Below, piece by piece: positions 42,264-49,857 of a stretch of 64,000 nt of DNA. Each line of letters starts with the position of its first letter. Position 1 is the first letter of the stretch. The stretch covers positions 62,001 through 126,000 of the forward strand of contig NZ_CP194411.1 of assembly GCF_051603425.1 (NCBI RefSeq). Direction: 5' to 3'. Position numbers and translations under genes: made by a program. The notes beneath the pieces were generated by a model that had not been told where the DNA came from, made no database searches, and worked only from the letters and a program-made list of their open reading frames with translations. The DNA comes from Selenomonas sputigena_A. Its GTDB lineage: Bacteria > Bacillota > Negativicutes > Selenomonadales > Selenomonadaceae.

Positions 42264-42304
42264 CAAATCGGCCTCTCTTTCCTAAAGACACTTCCCAACC
42301 TTAT

Positions 42305-43252
42305 TTATTTGCAGCAAGCCTCCGCACCCTGAAGAACGGAGGGCAGCTTCGCAACCATATTTTGAATGATCTCAGCGACGGGCAGTACGTCGTCCAGCAT
42401 ACCCGAGATCTGTCCGATCATGACAGAGCCGTTTTCCACATCGCCCTTATGCGTTGCAAGATTCAATTTGCCCGCGCCGAGCTGGTCAAGTTCCTCGACA
42501 GAAGCGCCGCTTCTCTCCAGTTCCTCGAACTCACGCGTGAGCTTGTTGGCCAGAACACGCACGGGGTGGCCTGTCGAACGCCCCGTAACAACCGTCGAAC
42601 GGTCGCGCGCCTTCAAGACGAGTTTTTTGTAATTTTCGTGCGCGATACACTCCTGCGAGAGCACGAAGCGCGTGCCCATCTGTACGCCGCAGGCTCCGAG
42701 AGCAAAGGCCGCCGCCATGCCGCGCGCATCGCCTATGCCGCCCGCCGCAATGATCGGCACATCGACGGCGTCAGCGACCTGCGGTACAAGCGCCATCGTC
42801 GTGATTTCGCCGACATGACCGCCCGATTCCGTCCCCTCGGCGATCAAGGCGTCGACGCCCGTCCGGACAAGCCTCTTTGCGAGCGCCACGGAGGCGACGA
42901 CAGGAATGACCTTGCTGCCGATTTCCTTCAAGGCAGGAATATATTCGCCGGGATTCCCCGCCCCCGTCGTCACAACAGGCACGCGTTCTTCCACGACAAC
43001 CTGCATGACTTCCTTGACAAACGGAGACATCAGCATGATATTGACGCCAAACGGCGCCTTCGTCCAGCCCTTGCACTTTTGGATTTCCGCGCGCAGTACA
43101 TCCGGCGGCATATGACCCGCGCCGATGATGCCGAGCCCTCCGGCATTCGAGACGGCCGAGGCCAGCTCTGCCGTGCCGATCCAAGCCATGCCCCCCTGGA
43201 AGATTGGATACTTTATCCGCAGCAGCTGACAAATACGATTTTCTTCAAACAT
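42305..43252 (-). CDS. fabK: Enoyl-ACP reductase FabK
   Basis: A 315-residue FMN enzyme matching the FabK family. It has KYPIFQGGMAWIGTAELASAV at the start, GVNIMLMSP, AEGTESGGHVGEITTMALVPQ, AAGGIGDARGMAAAFALGACGVQMGTRF, and HENYKKLVLKARDRSTVVTGRSTGHPVR. It performs the last step of each elongation cycle and, as a FabK, is not the triclosan-sensitive FabI. It is placed between plsX and fabD, where fabH would often be found. Confidence 0.95.
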   Translation of the reverse strand: MFEENRICQLLRIKYPIFQGGMAWIGTAELASAVSNAGGLGIIGAGHMPPDVLRAEIQKCKGWTKAPFGVNIMLMSPFVKEVMQVVVEERVPVVTTGAGNPGEYIPALKEIGSKVIPVVASVALAKRLVRTGVDALIAEGTESGGHVGEITTMALVPQVADAVDVPIIAAGGIGDARGMAAAFALGACGVQMGTRFVLSQECIAHENYKKLVLKARDRSTVVTGRSTGHPVRVLANKLTREFEELERSGASVEELDQLGAGKLNLATHKGDVENGSVMIGQISGMLDDVLPVAEIIQNMVAKLPSVLQGAEACCK

Positions 43253-43275
43253 CCCTTATCCTCCTAACAACCATC

Positions 43276-44340
43276 TCATGCCCGGGCAGCTTCCGAAGCG
43301 GTTTCTTCCGTTTCGGAAAGCTCTCCGGCGGCGCCCAAGGCCTCTTCCCTCGCCAGATTTTCCTTGATATGCCCCAACACATCGCTGTCCACATAATCCT
43401 TGGCAATGCGGATGGCGCTCGCAATCGACTTCGCATTCGACGAGCCGTGCGCGATGAAGCAGCAGCCCCGCACACCGAGAAGCGGCGCACCGCCGTACTC
43501 CGACACATCGATGGTGCGTCCGAGCTTTCGGAGCGCTGGCAGCAGCAGGAAGGCACCGATTTTCGCAAGAATCCCGCCGTTTTTGACCGCTTCCTTGGCG
43601 AGACGCACGAGCGTCTTCGCCAGTCCCTCCGCAAATTTTAACACAACATTGCCCACAAAGCCATCGCAGACAACAACGTCGAAATTTCCCTTGGGGATGT
43701 CACGTCCTTCCGCATTGCCGCAGAAGTTGAGCATTTTCATCGCCTTCAAAAGCGGATACGTCGCCTGCGCCTGCTCATTCCCCTTCGTCTCCTCCTCGCC
43801 GATATTGAGGAGGCCGACGCGCGGGTTCTTTATGCCAAAGACATGCTCCGCATAAAGCGCGCCCATGATGGCTCCCTGCACGAGATGCTTCGGCTTGCTG
43901 TCCACATTCGCCCCCGAATCAAGGAGAAGCGTCACGCCCCGGGGCGTCGGCATGGGCGTGGCAATCGTCGGACGATCAGCGCCCGGAATCCGTCCAAGGA
44001 TAAACTGCGCCGCCGCCACAGCGGCTCCTGTGGAGCCGGCAGAGAGGACGGCATCACAGGTTCCCTCCTTGACGAGACGCGTGGCGACAACAACGGACGA
44101 ATCCTTTTTTTTCCGCACAGAGACGACAGGATGTTCCCCCATCTCGATGACCTGGCTTGCATGAAGCACAGAAATGCCCAGTCTCTGCCAATCCCTGACT
44201 TTCGACAGAACCTGCATGATTTTCCCTTCATCACCGACGAGAACGATCTCGCAGCCGTACTCCTTCGCCGCCCGCACCGAGCCAAAAACAATCTGCTCCG
44301 GCGCGTAATCCCCGCCCATGGCATCTACTGCAATCTTCAC
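43276..44340 (-). CDS. plsX: Phosphate acyltransferase
   Basis: A 354-residue PlsX making acyl-phosphate from acyl-ACP, the first step of the PlsX/PlsY phospholipid route. Marker segments are KIAVDAMGGDYAP at the start, ALIVRR-like LSAGSTGAAVAAAQFILGRI, NVDSKPKHLVQGAIMG and VVCDGFVGNVVLKFAEG. GGGGAGG precedes a GTG at 44340, preferred over the upstream codon. A hairpin lies between it and rpmF. Confidence 0.96.
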   Translation of the reverse strand: MKIAVDAMGGDYAPEQIVFGSVRAAKEYGCEIVLVGDEGKIMQVLSKVRDWQRLGISVLHASQVIEMGEHPVVSVRKKKDSSVVVATRLVKEGTCDAVLSAGSTGAAVAAAQFILGRIPGADRPTIATPMPTPRGVTLLLDSGANVDSKPKHLVQGAIMGALYAEHVFGIKNPRVGLLNIGEEETKGNEQAQATYPLLKAMKMLNFCGNAEGRDIPKGNFDVVVCDGFVGNVVLKFAEGLAKTLVRLAKEAVKNGGILAKIGAFLLLPALRKLGRTIDVSEYGGAPLLGVRGCCFIAHGSSNAKSIASAIRIAKDYVDSDVLGHIKENLAREEALGAAGELSETEETASEAARA

Positions 44341-44428
44341 AAACAAACCTCCCCGGCATACCGTGCCTTTTTATTTCTTCGCTGTCGCCGCAATAATTCC
44401 TTTAAGGAATCCATTAATAATAAAGAAT

Positions 44429-44458
44429 GAGCAGGACATAATCTCTTATATCCTGCTC
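44429..44458. terminator. Hairpin between rpmF and plsX
   Basis: GAGCAGGA and TCCTGCTC form a stem around 14 bases just after the rpmF stop. There is no clean T run on the minus strand (ATTCTTTATTATT), so it probably reduces rather than blocks read-through into plsX. Confidence 0.5.
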
Positions 44459-44470
44459 ACCTCAAAAGTC

Positions 44471-44650
44471 TTACTCGTCCGCAGCAACGACTTCCCTGCC
44501 ATCATAGTAGCCGCATTCGGGGCAAACACGATGGGGCATTTTCGGTTCATGACATTGCGGGCACGAAACGAAGCCAGGCGCCGTGAGCTTCCAGTTTGCA
44601 CGACGGGAATCGCGGCGGGCTTTTGACATCTTACGCTTAGGTACTGCCAT
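44471..44650 (-). CDS. rpmF: Ribosomal protein L32 (bL32)
   Basis: A 59-residue basic protein read directly on the minus strand: MAVPKRKMSKARRDSRRANW at the start, then the zinc site CPQC (30-33) and CPEC (43-46), ending VVAADE. It is a large-subunit ribosomal protein of the zinc-binding form. It lies in the common yceD-rpmF-plsX order. The longer overlapping frame in the same place is only a shadow. Confidence 0.95.
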   Translation of the reverse strand: MAVPKRKMSKARRDSRRANWKLTAPGFVSCPQCHEPKMPHRVCPECGYYDGREVVAADE

Positions 44651-44684
44651 TCGGGGAACACCTCCTTAAGATAATCTCCTCATT

Positions 44685-45194
44685 TTATTTTTCTTTCAAT
44701 AATTGCTGTAAAGCAGAAAGCCTCGGATCAGGAACGAAGCGATCGCAGCCGCATTCCCCCCGGTTGAGATCCGCGCCGCATTTGGAGCAAAGCCCGCGGC
44801 AGTCCGGACGGCAGATATTGTTGAGCGGCTGCGCGGAAAGAATCGTATCGCGCACAAGCGCCTCGATGTCGACGGCATCGTTTTCCAGCGCCAAAAGAAC
44901 CGTCCCGTCAGATTCAGCGCCGTCCTCCAAGCGGACTTCCTCATCAAAGGCATAACTTTCCTCTTTGCGGAAATCTCCCAGACAACGATCGCAGACAAAG
45001 GTCTTTTCAGCCTTGACCACGCCATGGATACGACAGGCCTGTCCTGTATTCGTGACCTCACCGCAAACCGCGGCCGTTCCCACAAAAGAAAAGCCGTCGC
45101 CCCGAAGATCAAGCTCGCCTGCCTGCACCTCGAAGGTGAAAGGAAGGCTCGCGCCTACGGCGGCAAGCGCTGCGGCAATATGCACCATCATCAT
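44685..45194 (-). CDS. yceD: YceD/DUF177 family protein
   Basis: A 169-residue protein with the family Cys pairs: CDRCLGDF in the middle, and CRPDCRGLCSKCGADLN and CGCDRF near the end, likely a metal site. DUF177 proteins are linked to ribosomal RNA accumulation and nearly always precede rpmF, as here. GAGG lies about ten bases before a run of three ATG codons; I took the first. Confidence 0.9.
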   Translation of the reverse strand: MMMVHIAAALAAVGASLPFTFEVQAGELDLRGDGFSFVGTAAVCGEVTNTGQACRIHGVVKAEKTFVCDRCLGDFRKEESYAFDEEVRLEDGAESDGTVLLALENDAVDIEALVRDTILSAQPLNNICRPDCRGLCSKCGADLNRGECGCDRFVPDPRLSALQQLLKEK

Positions 45195-45238
45195 TCTGCA
45201 TCAACCTCAATGAATTATAGCAGGGAGAAAAATATTTG

Positions 45239-46057
45239 TCAAGAAAAAGCATGGGATATGCTCTCATTCTGGCTGCCCATGCGATAGCCCCCCAAATCAA
45301 GCGTTACGTAGGCGAAACCGGCAGCACGCACAGCCGTCTCAAGTTCCTCGCGGTGCTGCCAAAACGCATCGAAGGAAGCCGGCTCGATCTCGATGCGGGC
45401 GATGTCGCCGTGATGGCGCACGCGGATCTGCCCGCGGACGCATCTGCGAATGGCCGCTTCCGCCGTTTCAACAGCCCGGAGCCGCTCTCCGGTGAGTTCG
45501 ATGCCATAGGCCACGCGCGAGGCCAGGCAGGCCGCACTCGGTTTGTCCCAGACAGGCATGCCCCATTCCTTCGCCGCCCTGCGGATATCCGCTTTGCCCC
45601 AGCCGGCTTCCTTCAAAGGGGATACGACCGCAGGCGCAAGCTCTTCGATTGCCGTGAGGCCCGGGCGGTAATCAGCCGCATCGTCCACATTCGTTCCCTC
45701 TGCCACATGGCGGCAGCCGTGTTCCCGCGCCCATTCGACAATCATCTCAAAGCGGCGTTTTTTGCAGTAATAGCAACGCTTCGCGTCATTGCGCACGACA
45801 TCAGGCGAGGAAAGATCCTCCGCAGGAAGCGTCGTGAGCGTAACGCCGCAAAGTTTTGCACAACGCTTCGCGTCGGCCAGCTCATCCCCGGAAAGAAGCT
45901 CCGAGACAGCCGTGACAGCGGCGACCTTTTCCTTGCCCAGGGTTTTGACCGCCGCCTTTAGGAGCACCGCGCTGTCCACGCCGCCCGAAAGGGCAACGAC
46001 GAGGGATCCGTAGGCTTGCAGCAGGGAAAAAAGCCTCTCCTGCTTCGCTTTTTCCAT
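45239..46057 (-). CDS. larE: Pyridinium dinucleotide sulfur transferase LarE
   Basis: A 272-residue PP-loop protein. The ATP pyrophosphatase loop VALSGGVDSAVLLKA (residues ~21-35), the NDAKRCYYCKKRRF segment and DKPSAACLASRVAYG with Cys177, the counterpart of the sacrificial Cys176 of Lactiplantibacillus LarE. It adds sulfur to the nickel-pincer precursor at the cost of its own Cys. The start at 46057 matches family length; the frame upstream to 46150 overlaps larC. It follows larC. Confidence 0.93.
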   Translation of the reverse strand: MEKAKQERLFSLLQAYGSLVVALSGGVDSAVLLKAAVKTLGKEKVAAVTAVSELLSGDELADAKRCAKLCGVTLTTLPAEDLSSPDVVRNDAKRCYYCKKRRFEMIVEWAREHGCRHVAEGTNVDDAADYRPGLTAIEELAPAVVSPLKEAGWGKADIRRAAKEWGMPVWDKPSAACLASRVAYGIELTGERLRAVETAEAAIRRCVRGQIRVRHHGDIARIEIEPASFDAFWQHREELETAVRAAGFAYVTLDLGGYRMGSQNESISHAFS

Positions 46058-46100
46058 CGCCCAAACCGCCTTTCCGGATAGGAAGAACCTTCCCCCGCAC

Positions 46101-47321
46101 TCATTCGCCCAAGCGTTCGCGCAAATCATCCAGCGCCTCTTGGCGCACACGCTTCAAAGGAATGCCCTCGCGCGCGGCAATCTCACGGCAGTCCTCATAC
46201 TCCGGCGAGAGGGAAACGATCTGCCCGCCATAGGCGCTGACCTTGCAGCGCACCTTGCCGTGCGCCGTATCGACGAGCGCCGTATGGCGCACAGCCTCGA
46301 TGCGCTCGTCCACATGCAGGACGCGCATGCCGATGCTCGTTGTCTCACGGAAGAGCAAGGCCAGGCATTCCGCTTTTTTCGCCTCGTCAACGAGGACGGA
46401 AAGCATATGCGCCGGACGGTTTTTCTTCATATAAATAGGCGTCGTCCAAACGTCGAGCGCCCCGACGGCAAAGAGGCGTTCCTGCACATAGCCGAAAACC
46501 TGCGCATCCATATCGTCGATATTCGTCTCGATGAGGCAGATATCGCGCTGGCCACTGCCTGCATACTCGCCTACATGAAGGCGCACGACATTCGGCATCT
46601 CGAGATCCCATGTCCCTGCGCCATAGGCAATGCGTTCCGCAAAAAACTCCGTCGGTATATTGTCGGCAAACTCAGCGAGCGCGGCAAGAATCGCAGCGCC
46701 CGTCGGCGTCGTCAGCTCCTTTTCCTCTCCCCGGTGGTATGTGGGAATCAGCCGCAGAAGCTCCGCCGTCGCCGGCGCCGGCACCATCATGAGGCCGTGC
46801 TGCGTCTGAACCGTACCGCTGCCCGTATTCACGCGCGAGACAAAGATCTTCTCAATCTCGAGATAGTCGAGGCAGATCGCCGTGCCAATGATATCAACGA
46901 TGGAATCGACTGCGCCGACTTCATGGAAATGCACCTCGTCCGGCTTCATGCCGTGCACCTTCCCTTCGGCGTCCGCCAGAGCCTCAAAGATCTTCAGGCT
47001 CGTCTTCCTGACTTCCGCGGAAAGGGATGAACGCTCCAGAATCCCCCGAATATCCTGTATCGTGCGCTGCACGCAGCCGTGTTCGTGAGCATGGCCATGC
47101 GCCGAAGCATCCTTTCCCTCGGACAGGAGCTCCACCTCGACATAGGTCGCGGCAATGCCGTTCTTCTTCACAACGCTTTGTCTGAGTGCAAATTCATCGG
47201 CCATCGGCAGGCGGCGCAGTTCCTCCTGCAAAGCCGCGAACGGCACGCCCGCCGCGAGAAAAGCGCCGAGCAGCATATTGCCGCTGAGGCCGGAAAAACA
47301 ATCAAGATATATCGCTCTCAT
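46101..47321 (-). CDS. larC: Nickel insertion protein LarC (undivided)
   Basis: A 406-residue protein matching full-length LarC: YLDCFSGLSGNMLLGAFLAAG at the start, the His-rich AHGHAHEHG loop, KPDEVHFHEVGAVDSIVDI, ELTTPTGAAILAALA, and the C-terminal CLIETNIDDMDAQVFGYV and RETTSIGMRVLHVDE. It inserts nickel into the pincer cofactor using CTP. In Lactiplantibacillus larC is split and joined by a programmed frameshift; here it is one open frame. AAGGAG fits the ATG at 47321 better than that at 47327. Confidence 0.94.
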   Translation of the reverse strand: MRAIYLDCFSGLSGNMLLGAFLAAGVPFAALQEELRRLPMADEFALRQSVVKKNGIAATYVEVELLSEGKDASAHGHAHEHGCVQRTIQDIRGILERSSLSAEVRKTSLKIFEALADAEGKVHGMKPDEVHFHEVGAVDSIVDIIGTAICLDYLEIEKIFVSRVNTGSGTVQTQHGLMMVPAPATAELLRLIPTYHRGEEKELTTPTGAAILAALAEFADNIPTEFFAERIAYGAGTWDLEMPNVVRLHVGEYAGSGQRDICLIETNIDDMDAQVFGYVQERLFAVGALDVWTTPIYMKKNRPAHMLSVLVDEAKKAECLALLFRETTSIGMRVLHVDERIEAVRHTALVDTAHGKVRCKVSAYGGQIVSLSPEYEDCREIAAREGIPLKRVRQEALDDLRERLGE

Positions 47322-47333
47322 ATCCATCTCTCC

Positions 47334-48071
47334 TTATCGCGAACGATTGATGCGGCTTGCCATCGCACCCGCGCCGAAGCCGTTGTCGATGTTCACGACA
47401 GCGACGCCTGCTGCACAGGAATTCAGCATGGCAAGGAGTGCAGCAAGTCCCTGAAACGATGCGCCATAGCCGATGCTCGTGGGCACGGCGATGACAGGAC
47501 ATGCGACAAGGCCGCCGACAACGCTCGCGAGCGCCCCTTCCATGCCGGCAACGACGACGACGACATTGGCGGCAAGCAGCTCATCCTTATGCGCCAGAAG
47601 CCGGTGCAGACCGGCGACGCCGACATCATAGCAAGTCTTGACGTCATTTCCCATGAGGCGCGCCGTCAAAGCCGCCTCCTCGGCAACGGGAATATCGCTC
47701 GTTCCCGCCGTGACCACGAGAATGCGATGCGCTTCATCCACGGGCGGCACGCTGCGCTCGATATAGACAAGGCGCGCCGTTTTATCGTAATGCGCTTCGG
47801 GCACAAGGGACAGAACCTCCGCCGCCTTTCTTTCGCTGACCCGTGTCGCCATGATGTTTCCGCTGTTCTCAGCAAGCAGCGCCTGCAAAATTTCTGCAAT
47901 CTGCTCTGCCGTCTTGCCGGCGCCATAAACCACCTCGGCGAAACCCTGCCTTTTTTCCCGTTCCATATCGACGACGGCAAAGCCCAGTTCCTTTTGCTCC
48001 ATACTGCCTTTCACCTCAAGCTGTCCGCGTGTTCCCATCCGCCGAAGCGCCGTCTGCAAAGTCTTTGGCAA
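47334..48071 (-). CDS. larB: Nickel pincer cofactor biosynthesis protein LarB
   Basis: A 245-residue protein with the carboxylase/hydrolase core of LarB: ELGFAVVDMEREKRQGFAEVV, VVTAGTSDIPVAEEAALTA, CYDVGVAGLHRLL, VVVAGMEGALASVVGGL, and VAVPTSIGYGASFQGLAALL. It carboxylates nicotinic acid adenine dinucleotide, the first step of cofactor assembly. The TTG at 48071 (behind AAGGGG) gives the family length; an ATG at 48002 is the alternative. It heads the larB-larC-larE set. The racemase gene larA is not in the window. Confidence 0.92.
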   Translation of the reverse strand: MPKTLQTALRRMGTRGQLEVKGSMEQKELGFAVVDMEREKRQGFAEVVYGAGKTAEQIAEILQALLAENSGNIMATRVSERKAAEVLSLVPEAHYDKTARLVYIERSVPPVDEAHRILVVTAGTSDIPVAEEAALTARLMGNDVKTCYDVGVAGLHRLLAHKDELLAANVVVVVAGMEGALASVVGGLVACPVIAVPTSIGYGASFQGLAALLAMLNSCAAGVAVVNIDNGFGAGAMASRINRSR

Positions 48072-48114
48072 AAGACGCCCCTTGACGGCAGAGGATTTTC
48101 ACTGTTGAAAAAAA

Positions 48115-48133
48115 GCGCTGCCTTGCGCAGCGC
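48115..48133 (-). terminator. Terminator after the coiled-coil gene
   Basis: GCGCTGC and GCAGCGC form the stem, and a T run (TTTTTTT) follows on the minus strand. It closes the rsmD-coaD-coiled-coil unit 30 bases after its last stop. Confidence 0.85.
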
Positions 48134-48163
48134 CCTTCTTTCGTTTTCCGCCGCCCTGCAGCC

Positions 48164-48649
48164 TCAGCCGCGCGGGCCGTGATTCAGATCGTCCTTCGCC
48201 CGCTGCACGACCTCCAACGCATTGCTCAGGTTGCTGGACAAATGGTCAAAAACCTGGTTCGCATATTGATCCGCATCGTCGCGCAGCTGCTTCGCGTTTG
48301 CCATAGTTTTCTCCATGATTTCCCGCTCCTGCTCCTGCGTCTGCTGCATGATGGCCTTGGCTCTTTCCTCAGCCTGCATGACGATCTCGTTCTTGTCCAC
48401 GAGCTCCGCCGCATACTTCTTTGCCTTTTCTATGAGGGAGGCTGCCTCGGCATTCGCCCTGTCGAGAATATCCTGACGCTCCTGCATGACCTTTTCCGCC
48501 TTCTGCAGTTCGAGCGGCAGTTCACGGCGCAGCTCGTCAACGAGATGGATCAAATCCGTCTCGTCAATCAGACTCTTATTCATTAACGGCATGCGCCGCG
48601 ACTCAACCACAAGATTTTCTATAGAATCCAAAATATTTTTTACAGCCAT
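48164..48649 (-). CDS. Coiled-coil protein of unknown function (ATPase subunit H-like)
   Basis: A 161-residue, almost wholly helical, charged protein. Residues ~40-140 form a long coiled coil (QKAEKVMQERQDILDRANAE, then EERAKAIMQQTQEQEREIME). Such proteins next to coaD in Firmicutes are often labelled ATPase or DivIVA-like without functional proof. No membrane segment. It follows coaD by 48 bases and ends the unit. Confidence 0.7.
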   Translation of the reverse strand: MAVKNILDSIENLVVESRRMPLMNKSLIDETDLIHLVDELRRELPLELQKAEKVMQERQDILDRANAEAASLIEKAKKYAAELVDKNEIVMQAEERAKAIMQQTQEQEREIMEKTMANAKQLRDDADQYANQVFDHLSSNLSNALEVVQRAKDDLNHGPRG

Positions 48650-48697
48650 TTTCCTGCCCGCCTTCTCTTCAAAATTTATAAATCAAGAATATAAAAA

Positions 48698-49177
48698 TTA
48701 CGCAAAATGCCTGCTTATTGCTAATTCTACACATTCAGGCACAAGTCCTGTCACCCGCCCATGAAAATTTGCAATTTCCCGCACCCCCGAAGAGCTCACA
48801 AAGGAATAGCGCGGGTCGGTAAGCAAAAACACCGTTTCGATATCCGGCGCAATATATTTGAGCATCTGCTCCTGCTTCTGCTCATACTCATAGTCCGTAA
48901 CCGAGCGCAGACCGCGCACGATGACGGTCGCACCGACGCTGCGCATATAATCCGGCAAAAGCCCCTCGAAAGAGCCGACGCGAAGATTCGGGATATGGCG
49001 CGTCGCTTCCTCAAGCAGAACCAGCCGCTCTTCCACTGTAAAAAAAGGTTTTTTCCGGATATTATGAAAGACGCCGACGATCAGCTCGTCAAAAATCTGG
49101 CTCGCCCGTTCAAAAATATCAATATGTCCATTCGTCACGGGATCGAAGCTCCCTGAGCATACCGCTCTCACCATCAT
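48698..49177 (-). CDS. coaD: Phosphopantetheine adenylyltransferase
   Basis: A 159-residue nucleotidyltransferase of coenzyme A synthesis. It shows GSFDPVTNGHIDIFERA with the TxGH motif, GLRSVTDYEYEQKQEQM, and the FVSSSGVREIANFHG signature near the end. GGAGG within the rsmD end serves the ATG at 49177, and the two genes overlap by four bases. Confidence 0.97.
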   Translation of the reverse strand: MMVRAVCSGSFDPVTNGHIDIFERASQIFDELIVGVFHNIRKKPFFTVEERLVLLEEATRHIPNLRVGSFEGLLPDYMRSVGATVIVRGLRSVTDYEYEQKQEQMLKYIAPDIETVFLLTDPRYSFVSSSGVREIANFHGRVTGLVPECVELAISRHFA

Positions 49178-49743
49178 GCCTCGCCTCCTTGCAGCCGCAG
49201 TCTTTCAAAGAAGCTCAGCTGCGTCGTCTTGCCATAGCGCTCACTGCGCACACGCTGCAAAGCGGAAAGCAGCGGCAGGACATCCTCGTCCGCACCGTGC
49301 TCGACAACCATCAAGCCCGCGGGAGCCAGCAGCCCTGCCCTATCCACAGAGACAAGAGCCTTCTCCCATAGCCCCAGGCGATAGGGCGGATCGCAAAAAA
49401 TCAAATCAAAGGAACGGCCCTGCCCCCCCAGGCGTCCCAAGACGCGGAGAGCATCTTCCCGCAGGATTTCAGCACGTTCCGAAAGATGCGTACGCTCCGC
49501 ATTTTCCCTGAGCAGAGGCGCCGTCACATGATCGACAAAAACCGCCGCCGCCGCTCCGCGGCTCAAAGCTTCCAGGCCAAGCGCACCCGTCCCGGCAAAA
49601 AGATCGAGCACCTGCGCCCCCAAAGGTCGCCGCCCCAGGATATTGAAAAGCGACTCTTTGATTCGGTCCGCCGTCGGCCGCGTCGCCTGCCCTTTGGGCG
49701 TCTTCAGGCGGCAGCCGCGTGCCGAGCCCGTGATAACGCGCAT
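49174..49743 (-). CDS. rsmD: 16S rRNA (guanine-966 N2)-methyltransferase
   Basis: A 189-residue SAM methyltransferase. VITGSARGCRLKTPKG, RPTADRIKESLFNIL, the SAM loop VLDLFAGTGALGLEALSRGA and the catalytic DPPY are present. The ATG at 49743 follows GGGGGGG. The same frame stays open far upstream, but that part is antisense to the DUF4127 gene and not coding. Confidence 0.95.
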   Translation of the reverse strand: MRVITGSARGCRLKTPKGQATRPTADRIKESLFNILGRRPLGAQVLDLFAGTGALGLEALSRGAAAAVFVDHVTAPLLRENAERTHLSERAEILREDALRVLGRLGGQGRSFDLIFCDPPYRLGLWEKALVSVDRAGLLAPAGLMVVEHGADEDVLPLLSALQRVRSERYGKTTQLSFFERLRLQGGEA

Positions 49744-49857
49744 AGTTCCCCCCCAAGTCCAAAAACAGGCCTTACATATTTTATCATACTTTTTCAATTT
49801 CGTGAACCGCACTATGGTATAATATCGGGAGAATACCTGCGGATTGGGGGGAAATCC

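Noticed and set aside
44397..44409. Palindrome TTCCTTTAAGGAA upstream of plsX as a FapR or FabT site
   Set aside because: It does not match either known operator well and is too short to support a call.
44446..44661. 71-codon frame over rpmF
   Set aside because: Different frame of the ribosomal protein L32 gene, which reads cleanly at 44471-44650.
46101..47321. Programmed frameshift in larC
   Set aside because: The gene is one uninterrupted frame here, unlike the split larC of Lactiplantibacillus.
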